This document shows, piece after piece, positions 25,844 to 34,812 of a stretch of 64,000 nucleotides of DNA. Position 1 is the stretch's first letter. Each line of letters begins with the position of its first letter. This stretch comes from CBDCFV01 sp965216425. Lineage in GTDB: Bacteria > Chloroflexota > Dehalococcoidia > Lucifugimonadales > UBA3495. Position numbers and translations under genes: made by a program. The notes under the pieces are model-generated. The model was not told the DNA's origin and did no database searches. It saw only the letters and a list, made by a program, of their open reading frames with translations. The stretch spans positions 310,001-374,000 of the forward strand of contig CBDCFV010000007.1 in the NCBI GenBank assembly GCA_965216425.1, written 5' to 3'.

Positions 25844-26689
25844 TCAGGCATGGACGCCGAGGAAGGCGCGTGTCGCTTCGATGAACTCCATCGGCTTATC
25901 CACGGTGACAACGTGTCCCGCGTCGGGGATGTCGACGGAGGTAAATTGCTTGCCGCGCTCCTTCATGCGCGCCAGTGTATCGTCCGACACCAAACCGCTC
26001 GCCGAGCCGCGCACTTCCAATATGGGGCAAGTGATGGTATCGATGGCATTCCAGTATCGGGAGATGAGGGATTGGTCGGTCATGTCTGGAAGCTGCATAT
26101 TGTACAGGGCCGAGTCGGCCTTCCAAGTCCAACGTCCGCCTTCGTTCTTTCGCAATTTGTCCTCGGCGTCCTTGCGGAGGCGTGAATCACTGGCCCAAGG
26201 GTTGCTTTCCCGCATCCACGTAAAGGCAGCCTCGATACTATCGAACTCCATCGGAGTCGGCGGCCGGTTGGCCCCTTGGTTACGCCACTGCTCGCTGGCC
26301 TCGGGGGCGATGTCTACGATAATGATTCGCTCCACCCGGTCTTGATGGTTCGGGGTATAGAGCAACGAATGCCACCCGCCCATGGAAAGGCCTGCCAACA
26401 CAAAGCGGGACAGCCCCAGGGCCTCTACGAAGGCTGCCAGGTCCTCTACAAAGCGGTCGCGGGCGTACCCGGTGTTGGCCCACTGGCTTTCGCCGTGGCC
26501 GCGCTGGTCAACGGTATAGACGTGATAGTAGGGGGACATTACTTCGGCGAACTCGTCCCAGATGTGGGCCTGCCCGGTGTGCCCGTGCAGGCATACCAAC
26601 GGCGTCTTGCCCTCCGTACCCCAGTCAAAATATCGTAGCTTGACATCGTTTACCGTGACATGCTTTTCCTGGGCTTTTACGGTGGTCAT
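25844..26689 (-). CDS. Alpha/beta-fold hydrolase
   Basis: A 281-residue hydrolase. LHGHTGQAHIWDEF is the oxyanion region, Ser102 in AGLSMGGWHS is the nucleophile and His in DAGHVVTVDKP completes the triad with an Asp. AGGAGGAG precedes the ATG. It probably hydrolyses esters, C-C bonds or epoxides in the cytosol; the substrate is unknown. It starts a likely transcript with the FMN oxidase 40 bases further on. Confidence 0.88.
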   Translation of the reverse strand: MTTVKAQEKHVTVNDVKLRYFDWGTEGKTPLVCLHGHTGQAHIWDEFAEVMSPYYHVYTVDQRGHGESQWANTGYARDRFVEDLAAFVEALGLSRFVLAGLSMGGWHSLLYTPNHQDRVERIIIVDIAPEASEQWRNQGANRPPTPMEFDSIEAAFTWMRESNPWASDSRLRKDAEDKLRKNEGGRWTWKADSALYNMQLPDMTDQSLISRYWNAIDTITCPILEVRGSASGLVSDDTLARMKERGKQFTSVDIPDAGHVVTVDKPMEFIEATRAFLGVHA

Positions 26690-26811
26690 AAATCTCCTCC
26701 TAAAATGACGATTCCTCGTGTTCGCGGGTAAATTACCGCATGGTGCGCAGAGTACGCAGAGTTATTCAATTCGTTCCTCGTGCACCCCCGTTCTACGGCG
26801 ATTCATCGACG

Positions 26812-27666
26812 CTATGCTTCAAGTTTCGCAAGGGCAATTCCCTGCTCCCCGGCCACCGAGTATAGCAGGTAGGTCTGGCCGTTTTCTTGAAATATAGCCG
26901 GGTCGCGCAACTGGCGTACCCGCTCCATTATGGCGCCGCGCTTGGATGGCGCAAGCGGTGTGTCGATACCTTCGTAATTGGTCGCGGGGTCCAGGACCAG
27001 CGTCGGCTCGGAAGCCTTCCAGTCCATCCAATTCGGCGTTAGCTCGATGGTGCAGTGGAGGATGCTTTCAGGGCAGGAGAAGGCGTTGGAGTAGTAGACG
27101 TTCAGGGTATCACCGTCCAGATCAAGGGCGGTATGCCTGATGTTGCTTGAGAACACCGTAGGTCCCAACTCGAACCCGGTCATGCCATCTCTGGACCGGT
27201 AGAACACCCCCGGCATGCCGAGGGCGTAGTAGTCGCTGCCCCACTGGAATACACGGAAGTAGGAATGTCCCAAGTTTTCGGGTCGAGGAGTGAAGTTGAT
27301 ACCGTCGTCCGACACCGCCGCCTTGGTGCGTTGGGCGTTGGCCGCCCATCCGTGGTAGTACATGCGGACTTGCCGTTTGTCGTTGTCCACGTGGACGTCG
27401 GGAGAAGCGATATGGTCGTAGTAGAATGAGTCTTCCAGCCGTAGCGTTCCCGGCTCGTAAATCCGCCAAGGCCCCTCCAAATGATCGGAGTAGGCCAACC
27501 GGATGAACGTCCCGTTGTGGTGGGCGAAGTAAAGGTAGTATTTGCCCAAAGGGTTTTCCAGCCAGGGAGGCGCAAGCACCAATGACGGCCCGTTGACGTT
27601 GCCGTCCAAGCTTGTGCTTGAATCAACTGTAATAATGGGACTAGAGTTCAATCGCTGTGCTTTCAA
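26812..27666 (-). CDS. Beta-propeller glycoside-hydrolase-like protein
   Basis: A 284-residue cytosolic-looking protein. The start is TTG 27666, chosen since GGAGGACAGCCA precedes it directly. Blade-like repeats such as KYYLYFAHHNGTFIRLAYSD, SPDVHVDNDKRQVRMYYHG and QLRDPAIFQENGQTYLLYSV resemble 5-bladed propellers of GH43/GH32/GH130-type enzymes. The typical catalytic acids of those families cannot be placed with certainty, so activity is unproven. It lies 45 bases from the SDR upstream on the same strand. Confidence 0.65.
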   Translation of the reverse strand: MKAQRLNSSPIITVDSSTSLDGNVNGPSLVLAPPWLENPLGKYYLYFAHHNGTFIRLAYSDHLEGPWRIYEPGTLRLEDSFYYDHIASPDVHVDNDKRQVRMYYHGWAANAQRTKAAVSDDGINFTPRPENLGHSYFRVFQWGSDYYALGMPGVFYRSRDGMTGFELGPTVFSSNIRHTALDLDGDTLNVYYSNAFSCPESILHCTIELTPNWMDWKASEPTLVLDPATNYEGIDTPLAPSKRGAIMERVRQLRDPAIFQENGQTYLLYSVAGEQGIALAKLEA

Positions 27667-27711
27667 TGGCTGTCCTCCATTAAATTGCCGGCAACCACTA
27701 CGGCGTTGCGG

Positions 27712-28467
27712 TTACGCAGTTCCCCAAGTCTTGCCGAACTCACGATGCAATACAAGCTGCCCGGTAAGCGATTGGGCGTCTTGCAGGGCCAGGTAAACTG
27801 CGCAGGGACCCACCACCTCCGGCTCAACGCGGATGTGCCAATCGTGCTGCGCCCACGGAATTATGGATGAACCCTCGCTTTTCATGGGCCCGGGGTCCAG
27901 GATATTGACGGCTATGTTGTATTCCCGCACGTCCTCTGCCAAGCATTGGCTTAACATGTGCAACGCGGCCTTGCTACAACAGTAGGCGGCGCCATTGATC
28001 CGCGGCCCAGTGCCCGCCAGAGAGCCGATGTTGATGATACTGCCTCTTCGCTGCTCCATCATTACTGGCAGCACGTAACGGCAAGTAAGGTATGCCCCGC
28101 GGACATTTACTTCCATGATGTTGTCCCAGCGGGCCGTGTCGATGTCCAGGAACTTCTCTCCCAGAATCATGATTCCCGCGTTGTTCACCAGCACGTCTAT
28201 CCGGCCGTACCGGTCAACCACCTGCCGCACCATTGCCTTCACCTGCACTTCGTTCCCCACGTCGCAGGCCACCGCCAAGGCTTCTCCGCCCTCTTTCCTG
28301 ATAATATCGGCCGTTTCGCTGGCGGTTCCCGGCAGCGGCGCCGGCGACTGAGAGCGGGCGCAGGCAACAACCGTTGCGCCTTCCCGCCCGTATTCTGTGG
28401 CAATGGCCCGGCCCAGTCCGCGGCTGCTTCCGGTGACGATGGCCACTAATCCTTTCATGCTTTCCAT
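27712..28467 (-). CDS. Short-chain dehydrogenase/reductase
   Basis: A classical SDR of about 251 residues. The cofactor motif is VTGSSRGLGRAI, then NNAGIM, NIGSLAGTG with the catalytic Ser, and the intact YCCSKAAL (Tyr, Lys). The start is uncertain: ATG 28467 (MESMKGLVAIV) is preferred, with ATG 28458 and 28497 as alternatives, none with a good ribosome-binding site. Cytosolic NAD(P) oxidoreductase of unknown substrate. Heads the minus-strand series with the propeller hydrolase. Confidence 0.85.
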   Translation of the reverse strand: MESMKGLVAIVTGSSRGLGRAIATEYGREGATVVACARSQSPAPLPGTASETADIIRKEGGEALAVACDVGNEVQVKAMVRQVVDRYGRIDVLVNNAGIMILGEKFLDIDTARWDNIMEVNVRGAYLTCRYVLPVMMEQRRGSIINIGSLAGTGPRINGAAYCCSKAALHMLSQCLAEDVREYNIAVNILDPGPMKSEGSSIIPWAQHDWHIRVEPEVVGPCAVYLALQDAQSLTGQLVLHREFGKTWGTA

Positions 28468-28526
28468 AACGTGTCCAAAGCTTTCTTCATTCAACACCGT
28501 GGTCCCGGATGTTCCCGATTCCTGTC

Positions 28527-29348
28527 TTACTTTCGTCTCAACTCCGAAACGCGGGCAAGCAGCGTCCTTACGTCCGATGTCACGTCTTCGTAGTAGGTTG
28601 GTGAGTCCGTCAAAAATGCTTTGGGAACGTAGTAGTCATCGCCGCCGCTGTACTGGTTCAGTACTTGGTAATTAGAGCGGGGGTGGAATTGAAATTCGGG
28701 ATCGGCGTCGTTCACCTGTTGCAGGAGTTTATTGAGGTCGTGAGTGCGCTCGTAGCGAACGCCGTATGCTGATATTAAGGCTTTGAGCGCGTGCTCCATG
28801 GCTTCTTGGGCGTTTTTACCGATCAGACGGTCATTCCTGTTACGTCCAGCAAGGTCCTGGAATCCATCCAAGTGTATTTCCGCGTGTTCCACTCTCTGGT
28901 CGGTTATAGTCCATTCGTAGGCGTAATCGTTGTCTTCGTTCCAGTTGTTGTCAAGGTCTTCCGGCATGATGATGCCCTCGTCAATAGCCCTGGCCACTAC
29001 ACCGTTGATAGTACGGCGGGTCTGTTGGAATTCATCGGTGGTGCGCCATAGCAGTTGAATCGGCACATCGTGATTGAAAAGCGTGTCGGCACGTTGCCGG
29101 GCGGCTGATTCCGCGTCTTCTACTATTGCTGCGTCCCCAGCTTGGTCAGACACTATCAGGATGTCTATGTCAGATTCTGCTTCACGGTGGTCGCCCCTAG
29201 CCCGCGAGCCGAACAGTATTACGCGGTTAGGGCTAATGGCCTCATAGACGGCTTTCGCCACACCCAATGCTTTGGGGTCGGCTTTTGCGTGGGCCGACAT
29301 CCGGGATTTTGTGGGCATTGAAGATTGTATGCCCTTCCGGGGGGTCAT
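28527..29348 (-). CDS. MNT nucleotidyltransferase-HEPN fusion protein
   Basis: About 273 residues. The N-terminal half is a minimal nucleotidyltransferase: ILFGSRARG followed by DHREAESDIDILI, giving the GSxxRG-DxD metal site. The C-terminal half is a HEPN domain with AQEAMEHALKALISAYG and the RYERTHDLNKLL segment, which holds the R-x4-H motif of HEPN RNases. In two-gene MNT/HEPN toxin-antitoxin pairs the transferase modifies and silences HEPN; here both are in one chain. The start is uncertain (ATG 29348 used; GTG 29372 and ATG 29318 possible). Next to no other defence gene. Confidence 0.82.
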   Translation of the reverse strand: MTPRKGIQSSMPTKSRMSAHAKADPKALGVAKAVYEAISPNRVILFGSRARGDHREAESDIDILIVSDQAGDAAIVEDAESAARQRADTLFNHDVPIQLLWRTTDEFQQTRRTINGVVARAIDEGIIMPEDLDNNWNEDNDYAYEWTITDQRVEHAEIHLDGFQDLAGRNRNDRLIGKNAQEAMEHALKALISAYGVRYERTHDLNKLLQQVNDADPEFQFHPRSNYQVLNQYSGGDDYYVPKAFLTDSPTYYEDVTSDVRTLLARVSELRRK

Positions 29349-29427
29349 ATATTGGTCACTTTTATTGGTCACTTTCCGTGACGAGGGTAGAATTCGAAAG
29401 CTTGAAGGCCCTTCAGTCCTGCGATCG

Positions 29428-30792
29428 TCACAGACGCAACTCCAAGCGTGATTTCAGCAGGTGTTCCGGCAATCTGGTGTCCCGCATGAACGACATCAAG
29501 TGCTCGTGTATACCCTTGGCCACGGCCTCGTTGTCGCCGATGACATTCCTCAGTTGGCCGGGGTCATTGGACACTTGGTAAAGCTCCGATGCTCCGGCGT
29601 CTACGCTGTAGAGCAAAGACCAGTCCCCGGTTGTGATGGTGGTTACCGGCGCGTTGTAGAGGTTCCGCCTGATGTTGTCCACTGCGTGCACCGGGTCTCC
29701 CGGGTTGGCGAAAGGCATCGTTGTGACGGTGAATTCCCGTCCCGGCGCGGCTTGGTCGCGGACGTTTGGCAGCAGTGACCTTCCTTCCACCCACCCAGGT
29801 ATTTCGTGGTCTTTGATTTCCAGCACCGTGGGCATCAGGTCAATGGCGCTGGTCAGCCCGTCGTAAACGCCCGGTTCGACGCCGGGGACGTAAATTATCA
29901 ATGGAATAAGGGCCACTTCCTCGTATAGCGGGGAAAAGCCCCAGCCGGCCCTTGGGTCGGTCCGGGACGGCACCAAGCCGTCGTCCAGCGTGGCGACGGT
30001 CATTTTGCCGAAGAGACCCTCGTGCTCGCCAAAATAGAAACCGTGGTCGGAGGTGAAGATGACGGCGGTGTTTTCCATCAATCCCATGTCCTCCACCTGC
30101 CGGAGCAGGCGTCCGACCCAAGCATCAACCATCGTCACCTCGCCGCAGTAGGTGGCGTGGGCTTTGGCTACCTTCCCCTCGGTGAACCATCGAGTGTCCT
30201 GCCAATGTCCGTAGACCGGCGGGACGACCTCCCCGTCATAATGGGGCATGTACAGTTCAGTGTAGTAGCTGGGCGCATCCCACGGCTCGTGGGGGTCCCA
30301 AGTGTCTACGTAGAGGAAGAAGTCCTCTTTGTGATGTTGTTGCAGCCATTGCATCGCGCCGGTAACGGTCCTGGCCACGTTGCGGTCCGCTTCAAAACGC
30401 CACGCATCCCGGGCGTCGAAAGACTCCAGCAGCCCCACCTGTCCCGGGAAGGCGACAAAGGTCTGATACCCCCGGTCGTAGTTCATGCCGCCGCGCAGGT
30501 AGAAGGGCGTATCGACCATAGCCGCCGTGTGGACGCCCGAATTGCTCAGAAGGACCGCCGCCGTGTCCATGTTGTCGGGTAACGGTTCCCAGCCCATGAA
30601 GGACATCGTCCAGCGGCCGGTTGCGTGGTCGGCGCGGGTTGGCATGGTGGGAAATCCGGCGGCGTAGTGGCGGTTGAACCGCACGCCTTTGGCCGCCAGG
30701 TTGTCCAGGGACGGGGTGCGGATTGGCCGCTTGCCGTAGGCTCCCACATGATCTTGCCGGAAGGTGTCGGCAACTATCCATATTACGTTCAT
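29428..30792 (-). CDS. Sulfatase-family hydrolase with Thr at the nucleophile position
   Basis: A 454-residue alkaline-phosphatase superfamily protein. IWIVADTFRQDHVGAYG gives the N-terminal metal site and TSDHGFYFGEHE the second. The sulfatase consensus C/S-x-P-x-R, whose Cys or Ser becomes formylglycine, reads T-M-P-T-R (Thr49 to Arg53) here. A formylglycine cannot form from Thr, so it may use Thr directly, like phosphodiesterases of the superfamily, and may cut phosphate or phosphonate esters instead. No signal peptide, so cytosolic. There is no anaerobic or aerobic maturase gene in the window. Confidence 0.85.
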   Translation of the reverse strand: MNVIWIVADTFRQDHVGAYGKRPIRTPSLDNLAAKGVRFNRHYAAGFPTMPTRADHATGRWTMSFMGWEPLPDNMDTAAVLLSNSGVHTAAMVDTPFYLRGGMNYDRGYQTFVAFPGQVGLLESFDARDAWRFEADRNVARTVTGAMQWLQQHHKEDFFLYVDTWDPHEPWDAPSYYTELYMPHYDGEVVPPVYGHWQDTRWFTEGKVAKAHATYCGEVTMVDAWVGRLLRQVEDMGLMENTAVIFTSDHGFYFGEHEGLFGKMTVATLDDGLVPSRTDPRAGWGFSPLYEEVALIPLIIYVPGVEPGVYDGLTSAIDLMPTVLEIKDHEIPGWVEGRSLLPNVRDQAAPGREFTVTTMPFANPGDPVHAVDNIRRNLYNAPVTTITTGDWSLLYSVDAGASELYQVSNDPGQLRNVIGDNEAVAKGIHEHLMSFMRDTRLPEHLLKSRLELRL

Positions 30793-30931
30793 TCAGCTTG
30801 CTCCGTCGGCGGTAAATGATGCATGGCCTGAGGGCCGTCTTCGCCCCAAGTATAGCCGCCTGGATAATACCGTCAATGGGGAATGCCCTATTGGTGGTTT
30901 TCAATGGAGAGACAGCGAATATCGCAGAGCT

Positions 30932-32968
30932 TCAGTGGCAGGTATTAAGAACTCTACGACCTTTGCGCTCCCTGCGGTTAACTGACGCTACGCGGCGCTT
31001 CCATACCCCAATCATGGCCAAGGGAGCCATCATCAGGAGCAGGTTGACTGCCGCCGTGCTGGGTGGCACCGACATAAATGGTATACACGAGCCGCCCGAA
31101 TCTCCGGTTGGAGGGTTGCTCGGGGGGTTGCTTGGAGGGTTGCATAGATTCCCGGCAGGCCTACTGCGGCTTTGATTGCCGAACTCCTGCCAGGTTGCGT
31201 TGCCGTCCCCATCCATGTCAGCCTTTAGGACCGGATACTGGTCGGCTGCCCCAAAGTCCCAAGGGGCGTCCGAGTCCTCATTGGGGATTTGAAAGTCGAT
31301 GTTCCATTCGCTGTATATGCCGTTGTAACCGGTAGAAGACTGCAACTGCTCTGTCGTCTTGCCCTCTACGCCGGTGGACGCCCCAATACCGACGCCGGCT
31401 GTAATACATGATGTCTGAGTGTCCCAGAAACTGTTACTGATGTTTCCCTGATTATTTCCGGCCAATGCGCCGACATACTCAATCCCGGACATGTTGCCTG
31501 AGGCATAGCTTCCGATGATTCGGCTATGGTTAGACCCCACCAGTCCGCCGACGGTGTTTTCGCCGGACACACTGCCGACGGCATAGCTCCCGATGATACT
31601 GCCGTCGTTATCTCCGACAAGCCCGCCGACGTAACGCGATCCCAATACGCCGCCGGCGGCATAGCTCCGTGTGACCCGTCCGTGATTGCTTCCGACCAGC
31701 CCGCCCGCCAGTTGCCCCGATACGCTGCTGTTGGAGTTGCTTCTGTCGATGCCGCCGGAATTGTCTCCGGCAAGGCCACCAGAGGTTCCCCCGTCAACGC
31801 CGGCAACGGAGTAACTATTGGCGATTGCGCCTTCGTTTACCCCGACAAGCCCGCCGACCGTTCCGCCCGACGCAACAATTATCGGGTTGTTTCCTTGACT
31901 AACCGGAGCGGCTTCTATCCCGGACACCAAGCCCGTCACATAGCTGTCGCGGATGGCGCCTCTGTTGATTCCAACCAACCCGCCGACACCCTTTATGTGA
32001 GACCCGCCGGGATCCCTCTCACGCGCCGTCACGGCGCCGACAGCGTAACTGTAGATGACTTCTCCGCCGTTATACCCGGCCAGACCGCCGAGCATGAAAC
32101 TGCCGGATACGCTGCTGTCGGCATAGCTGTTGATGATCACGGCATTGCGAACATTGCCTCCGGCCAGTCCGCCGATGCCGCCTGCCCCGGACACAGCGAC
32201 TATGGCATGGCTATCACTGATCCGGCCATGGTTCACTCCAACCAGCCCGCCGGACTGGTATCCTTGTAACTTGATTTCCGACAGCACCCTGCCGGTGACG
32301 TAGCTTTCGGTGATCCTGCCGCTATTAATCCCGACCAACCCGCCAACATGGGACGGGCTTGTTACGTTGACATTATCCAAGCCTATCCGCTTGATCTCAC
32401 TGGTTTCCCCTGTAACGCCGAAGAGTCCGCTCGGGCGGATCTGGCTTCTAGAGTACCCGTCGTATTTGATAAACAGGTTGGATATGGTGTGCCCGTTACC
32501 GTCAAACGTGGCTTTATATCCGTAGGCGGCCATTCTCTCGTTCGAGTATAGTCGACGGACGCCTGAGACGAGACCAATGGGATGCCACCCGTCTCCTTCC
32601 GTACGCTCCGTCCACTCTGGGTTGACCGAGTTGGAAGCGTAGCTGGCGGGGTCCTGAAAGTCCAGAGGCCTGGTTAGTTCGTACCCCCGGCAATTTCTGA
32701 CGTTTTCCTGGCGTGCTCCGACGATGGGGCAGCCATATCCCGGCTCTGCGCCAGGAAACCTGTGGTTCGGCAAGTCCAGACCCTCGCCGTCCAGGTCATG
32801 GCGAAGAGCAACCAACTGCTCCAGGTACGAAATCTCGATCAGGCCGTCGTCGTCCTTGTCATAGTCCACGTTGCCGCTCTGGGAACCGGCGCCGGGCGGG
32901 GATGCCGCTCCCCAAATGAGCAACAGGACAACCAGAATCAAGGACGTTGATGCTAAAGCTTTTATCAT
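30932..32968 (-). CDS. GLUG-repeat exported surface protein with C-terminal anchor
   Basis: A 678-residue protein. The start is ATG 32968 (MIKALASTSLILVVLL), with GAAGG upstream; the frame open to 33073 is a shadow. A signal peptide of about 27 residues is followed by a DYDKDDDGLIEISYLEQL dockerin/calcium-like stretch, then about ten GLUG repeats (GGLVGxNxGxIxxSYxxGxV) forming a predicted beta-helix. Near the end are a PSNPP repeat and the tail GGSCIPF, a hydrophobic segment and a basic stop GVWKRRVASVNRRERKGRR, resembling a sorting/anchor signal. Likely adhesin or surface-layer protein; the domain order is seen, the role inferred. Confidence 0.82.
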   Translation of the reverse strand: MIKALASTSLILVVLLLIWGAASPPGAGSQSGNVDYDKDDDGLIEISYLEQLVALRHDLDGEGLDLPNHRFPGAEPGYGCPIVGARQENVRNCRGYELTRPLDFQDPASYASNSVNPEWTERTEGDGWHPIGLVSGVRRLYSNERMAAYGYKATFDGNGHTISNLFIKYDGYSRSQIRPSGLFGVTGETSEIKRIGLDNVNVTSPSHVGGLVGINSGRITESYVTGRVLSEIKLQGYQSGGLVGVNHGRISDSHAIVAVSGAGGIGGLAGGNVRNAVIINSYADSSVSGSFMLGGLAGYNGGEVIYSYAVGAVTARERDPGGSHIKGVGGLVGINRGAIRDSYVTGLVSGIEAAPVSQGNNPIIVASGGTVGGLVGVNEGAIANSYSVAGVDGGTSGGLAGDNSGGIDRSNSNSSVSGQLAGGLVGSNHGRVTRSYAAGGVLGSRYVGGLVGDNDGSIIGSYAVGSVSGENTVGGLVGSNHSRIIGSYASGNMSGIEYVGALAGNNQGNISNSFWDTQTSCITAGVGIGASTGVEGKTTEQLQSSTGYNGIYSEWNIDFQIPNEDSDAPWDFGAADQYPVLKADMDGDGNATWQEFGNQSRSRPAGNLCNPPSNPPSNPPTGDSGGSCIPFMSVPPSTAAVNLLLMMAPLAMIGVWKRRVASVNRRERKGRRVLNTCH

Positions 32969-33165
32969 TCTGCCTTCTTTAAAACCTGGGTCCAGTTGAG
33001 CGGAGAAGGCACAGAGGGCGCAAATTCCTGCGTCCGCAGGAGTGACGGTGGGTAACTTCCACCCATCCGCCAAGAGTATAACAAGGTGTTACGTTTGTCC
33101 GCCCTCGCGGCGGGAGAGTATAATCCAGCCCTGCGGCGCGCCGAACCAAATAAGCTGGAGGGTCT

Positions 33166-34704
33166 ATGAAGTACGACGTCATTGTAATAGGAGCCGGGTC
33201 CGGCGGGGGAACACTGGCGACGCGTTTGTCTGAGGATCCCAACCGCTCCGTGCTGGTGCTGGAAGCGGGGCCAGATTACGCGGAATTCGAGCAGTACCCC
33301 GACGACTTGAAGTTCGGCTACGCCCCTACCGCCTCTGAGATGGGCGCGCCCCACAACTGGTCGTTCACCGGCAGTGTCAGCTCTCACCAGCCCGAGCCCA
33401 TTGCCGTACCGCGAGGGAGGGTTGTCGGCGGCACCAGCGCCATCAACGGTCAAGTGTTCCTGCGTGGTGTGCCGGAGGACTACGATAACTGGGCCTCCTG
33501 GGGCAACGACGAGTGGAGTTACATTAAAGTCCTCCCGTTTTTCAGAAAGCTCGAAACGGATACGGACATTCAAGACGACTTCCATGGCAACGAAGGACCG
33601 ATACCGGTGCGGCGACACCGGCGGGAGACTTGGTCTCCTTTGCAGAACGCGTTCCAGCAAGCCTGCATCGACGTGGGGTACCCGGAGACCTACGATCACA
33701 ACAATCCCGACGCTTGGGGGGTTGGCCCTTTCCCCATGAACAACCCCAACGGCGTCCGGATGAGCACGGCGCTGACCTATATCAACCCCAACCGGCACCG
33801 GATGAACCTGACTATCCGGTCTAACGTGTTGGTGCACCGCATTCTGTTTGAAGGGACCAAGGCAGTTGGTGTGGAAGTGGAAAGCGGCGGAGAGACTTTT
33901 ACGGTTGAAGGTGAGCGCATAGTGCTCTGCGCCGGCGCGGTGGCGTCCCCGCATATCCTGATGTTGTCGGGCGTGGGACCCGCAGACCATCTGAGGGAGT
34001 TTGGTATTCCGGTGGTGAACGACCTTCCCGGAGTGGGCCAAAACCTACGGGACCATCCCTTGGTGCCGATTCGCGCCAAGGTCAAAGACGACTTCCCGCT
34101 CAACCCGACCGCGCCGAGGATGCAGACACTGCTCCGGTACACTGCGTCGGGATCAGAATACCGCAACGACATCCAGATTTTCCCATCCTCCTTCTCCACC
34201 CCCTTGGGCGGCGACCCCTTCGAAGAGGAGGGCATAAGATTCACGGCGATGCTGGAGTTGGCCGAGGGAGCGGGGCAGGTGACGCTGGCCTCTACCGACC
34301 CCGGAGTCCAACCCAACATTGAATGCCGTCACTTGGAGAACCCGTGGGACCGGGCCAGGCTGAGAGAGGCCATCCGCATATCCATGAAGCTGATGGAACA
34401 TGAGGCCTTCAGCAGTATCCTGAACGGCATGATCACGCCCACGGAAGAGGACTTGGTGTCCGACGACGCCCTGGACGAGTGGATGTACAAGAACGTATGG
34501 ATCGGCCAGCACCTCTCCGCCACCTGCAAAATGGGGCCGGACTCGGACCCGATGGCGGTGGTGGACCAGTATGGGAGGGTGCGCGGCATAGAGAACCTTA
34601 GAGTGGCCGACGCCTCGATAATGCCCGACTGTATCCGCGCCAACACCAATCTCACCACAATAATGATCGGTGAACGCATTGCGGAGTGGATGGCGTCGTC
34701 TTAA
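33166..34704 (+). CDS. GMC-family FAD oxidoreductase (first of tandem pair)
   Basis: A 512-residue choline dehydrogenase/glucose oxidase-type flavoprotein. The FAD motif is VIGAGSGGGTLATRL followed by LVLEAG; GRVVGGTSAINGQVFLRG is the GMC signature 1, and CAGAVASPHILMLSGVG the signature 2. The catalytic pair is the His of GQHLSATCKMG and the Asn of NTNLTTIM. It oxidises an alcohol or amino alcohol of unknown identity. GGAGG precedes the ATG. It is followed about 110 bases later by a paralogue of the same length. Confidence 0.92.
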   Translation: MKYDVIVIGAGSGGGTLATRLSEDPNRSVLVLEAGPDYAEFEQYPDDLKFGYAPTASEMGAPHNWSFTGSVSSHQPEPIAVPRGRVVGGTSAINGQVFLRGVPEDYDNWASWGNDEWSYIKVLPFFRKLETDTDIQDDFHGNEGPIPVRRHRRETWSPLQNAFQQACIDVGYPETYDHNNPDAWGVGPFPMNNPNGVRMSTALTYINPNRHRMNLTIRSNVLVHRILFEGTKAVGVEVESGGETFTVEGERIVLCAGAVASPHILMLSGVGPADHLREFGIPVVNDLPGVGQNLRDHPLVPIRAKVKDDFPLNPTAPRMQTLLRYTASGSEYRNDIQIFPSSFSTPLGGDPFEEEGIRFTAMLELAEGAGQVTLASTDPGVQPNIECRHLENPWDRARLREAIRISMKLMEHEAFSSILNGMITPTEEDLVSDDALDEWMYKNVWIGQHLSATCKMGPDSDPMAVVDQYGRVRGIENLRVADASIMPDCIRANTNLTTIMIGERIAEWMASS

Positions 34705-34812
34705 CCGGCGCGGGACCGATTAACCGCAGAGTTCTTAATATGCCATCCAGCATGTTTCGGGTTTTCTCCGCGTTGTCCTGCGGTGAATCATTCGACAAAT
34801 ACAGGAGGGGCC

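Noticed and set aside
32965..34041. A 358-codon open frame on the minus strand
   Set aside because: It is antisense to the first GMC oxidoreductase and has only low-complexity content.
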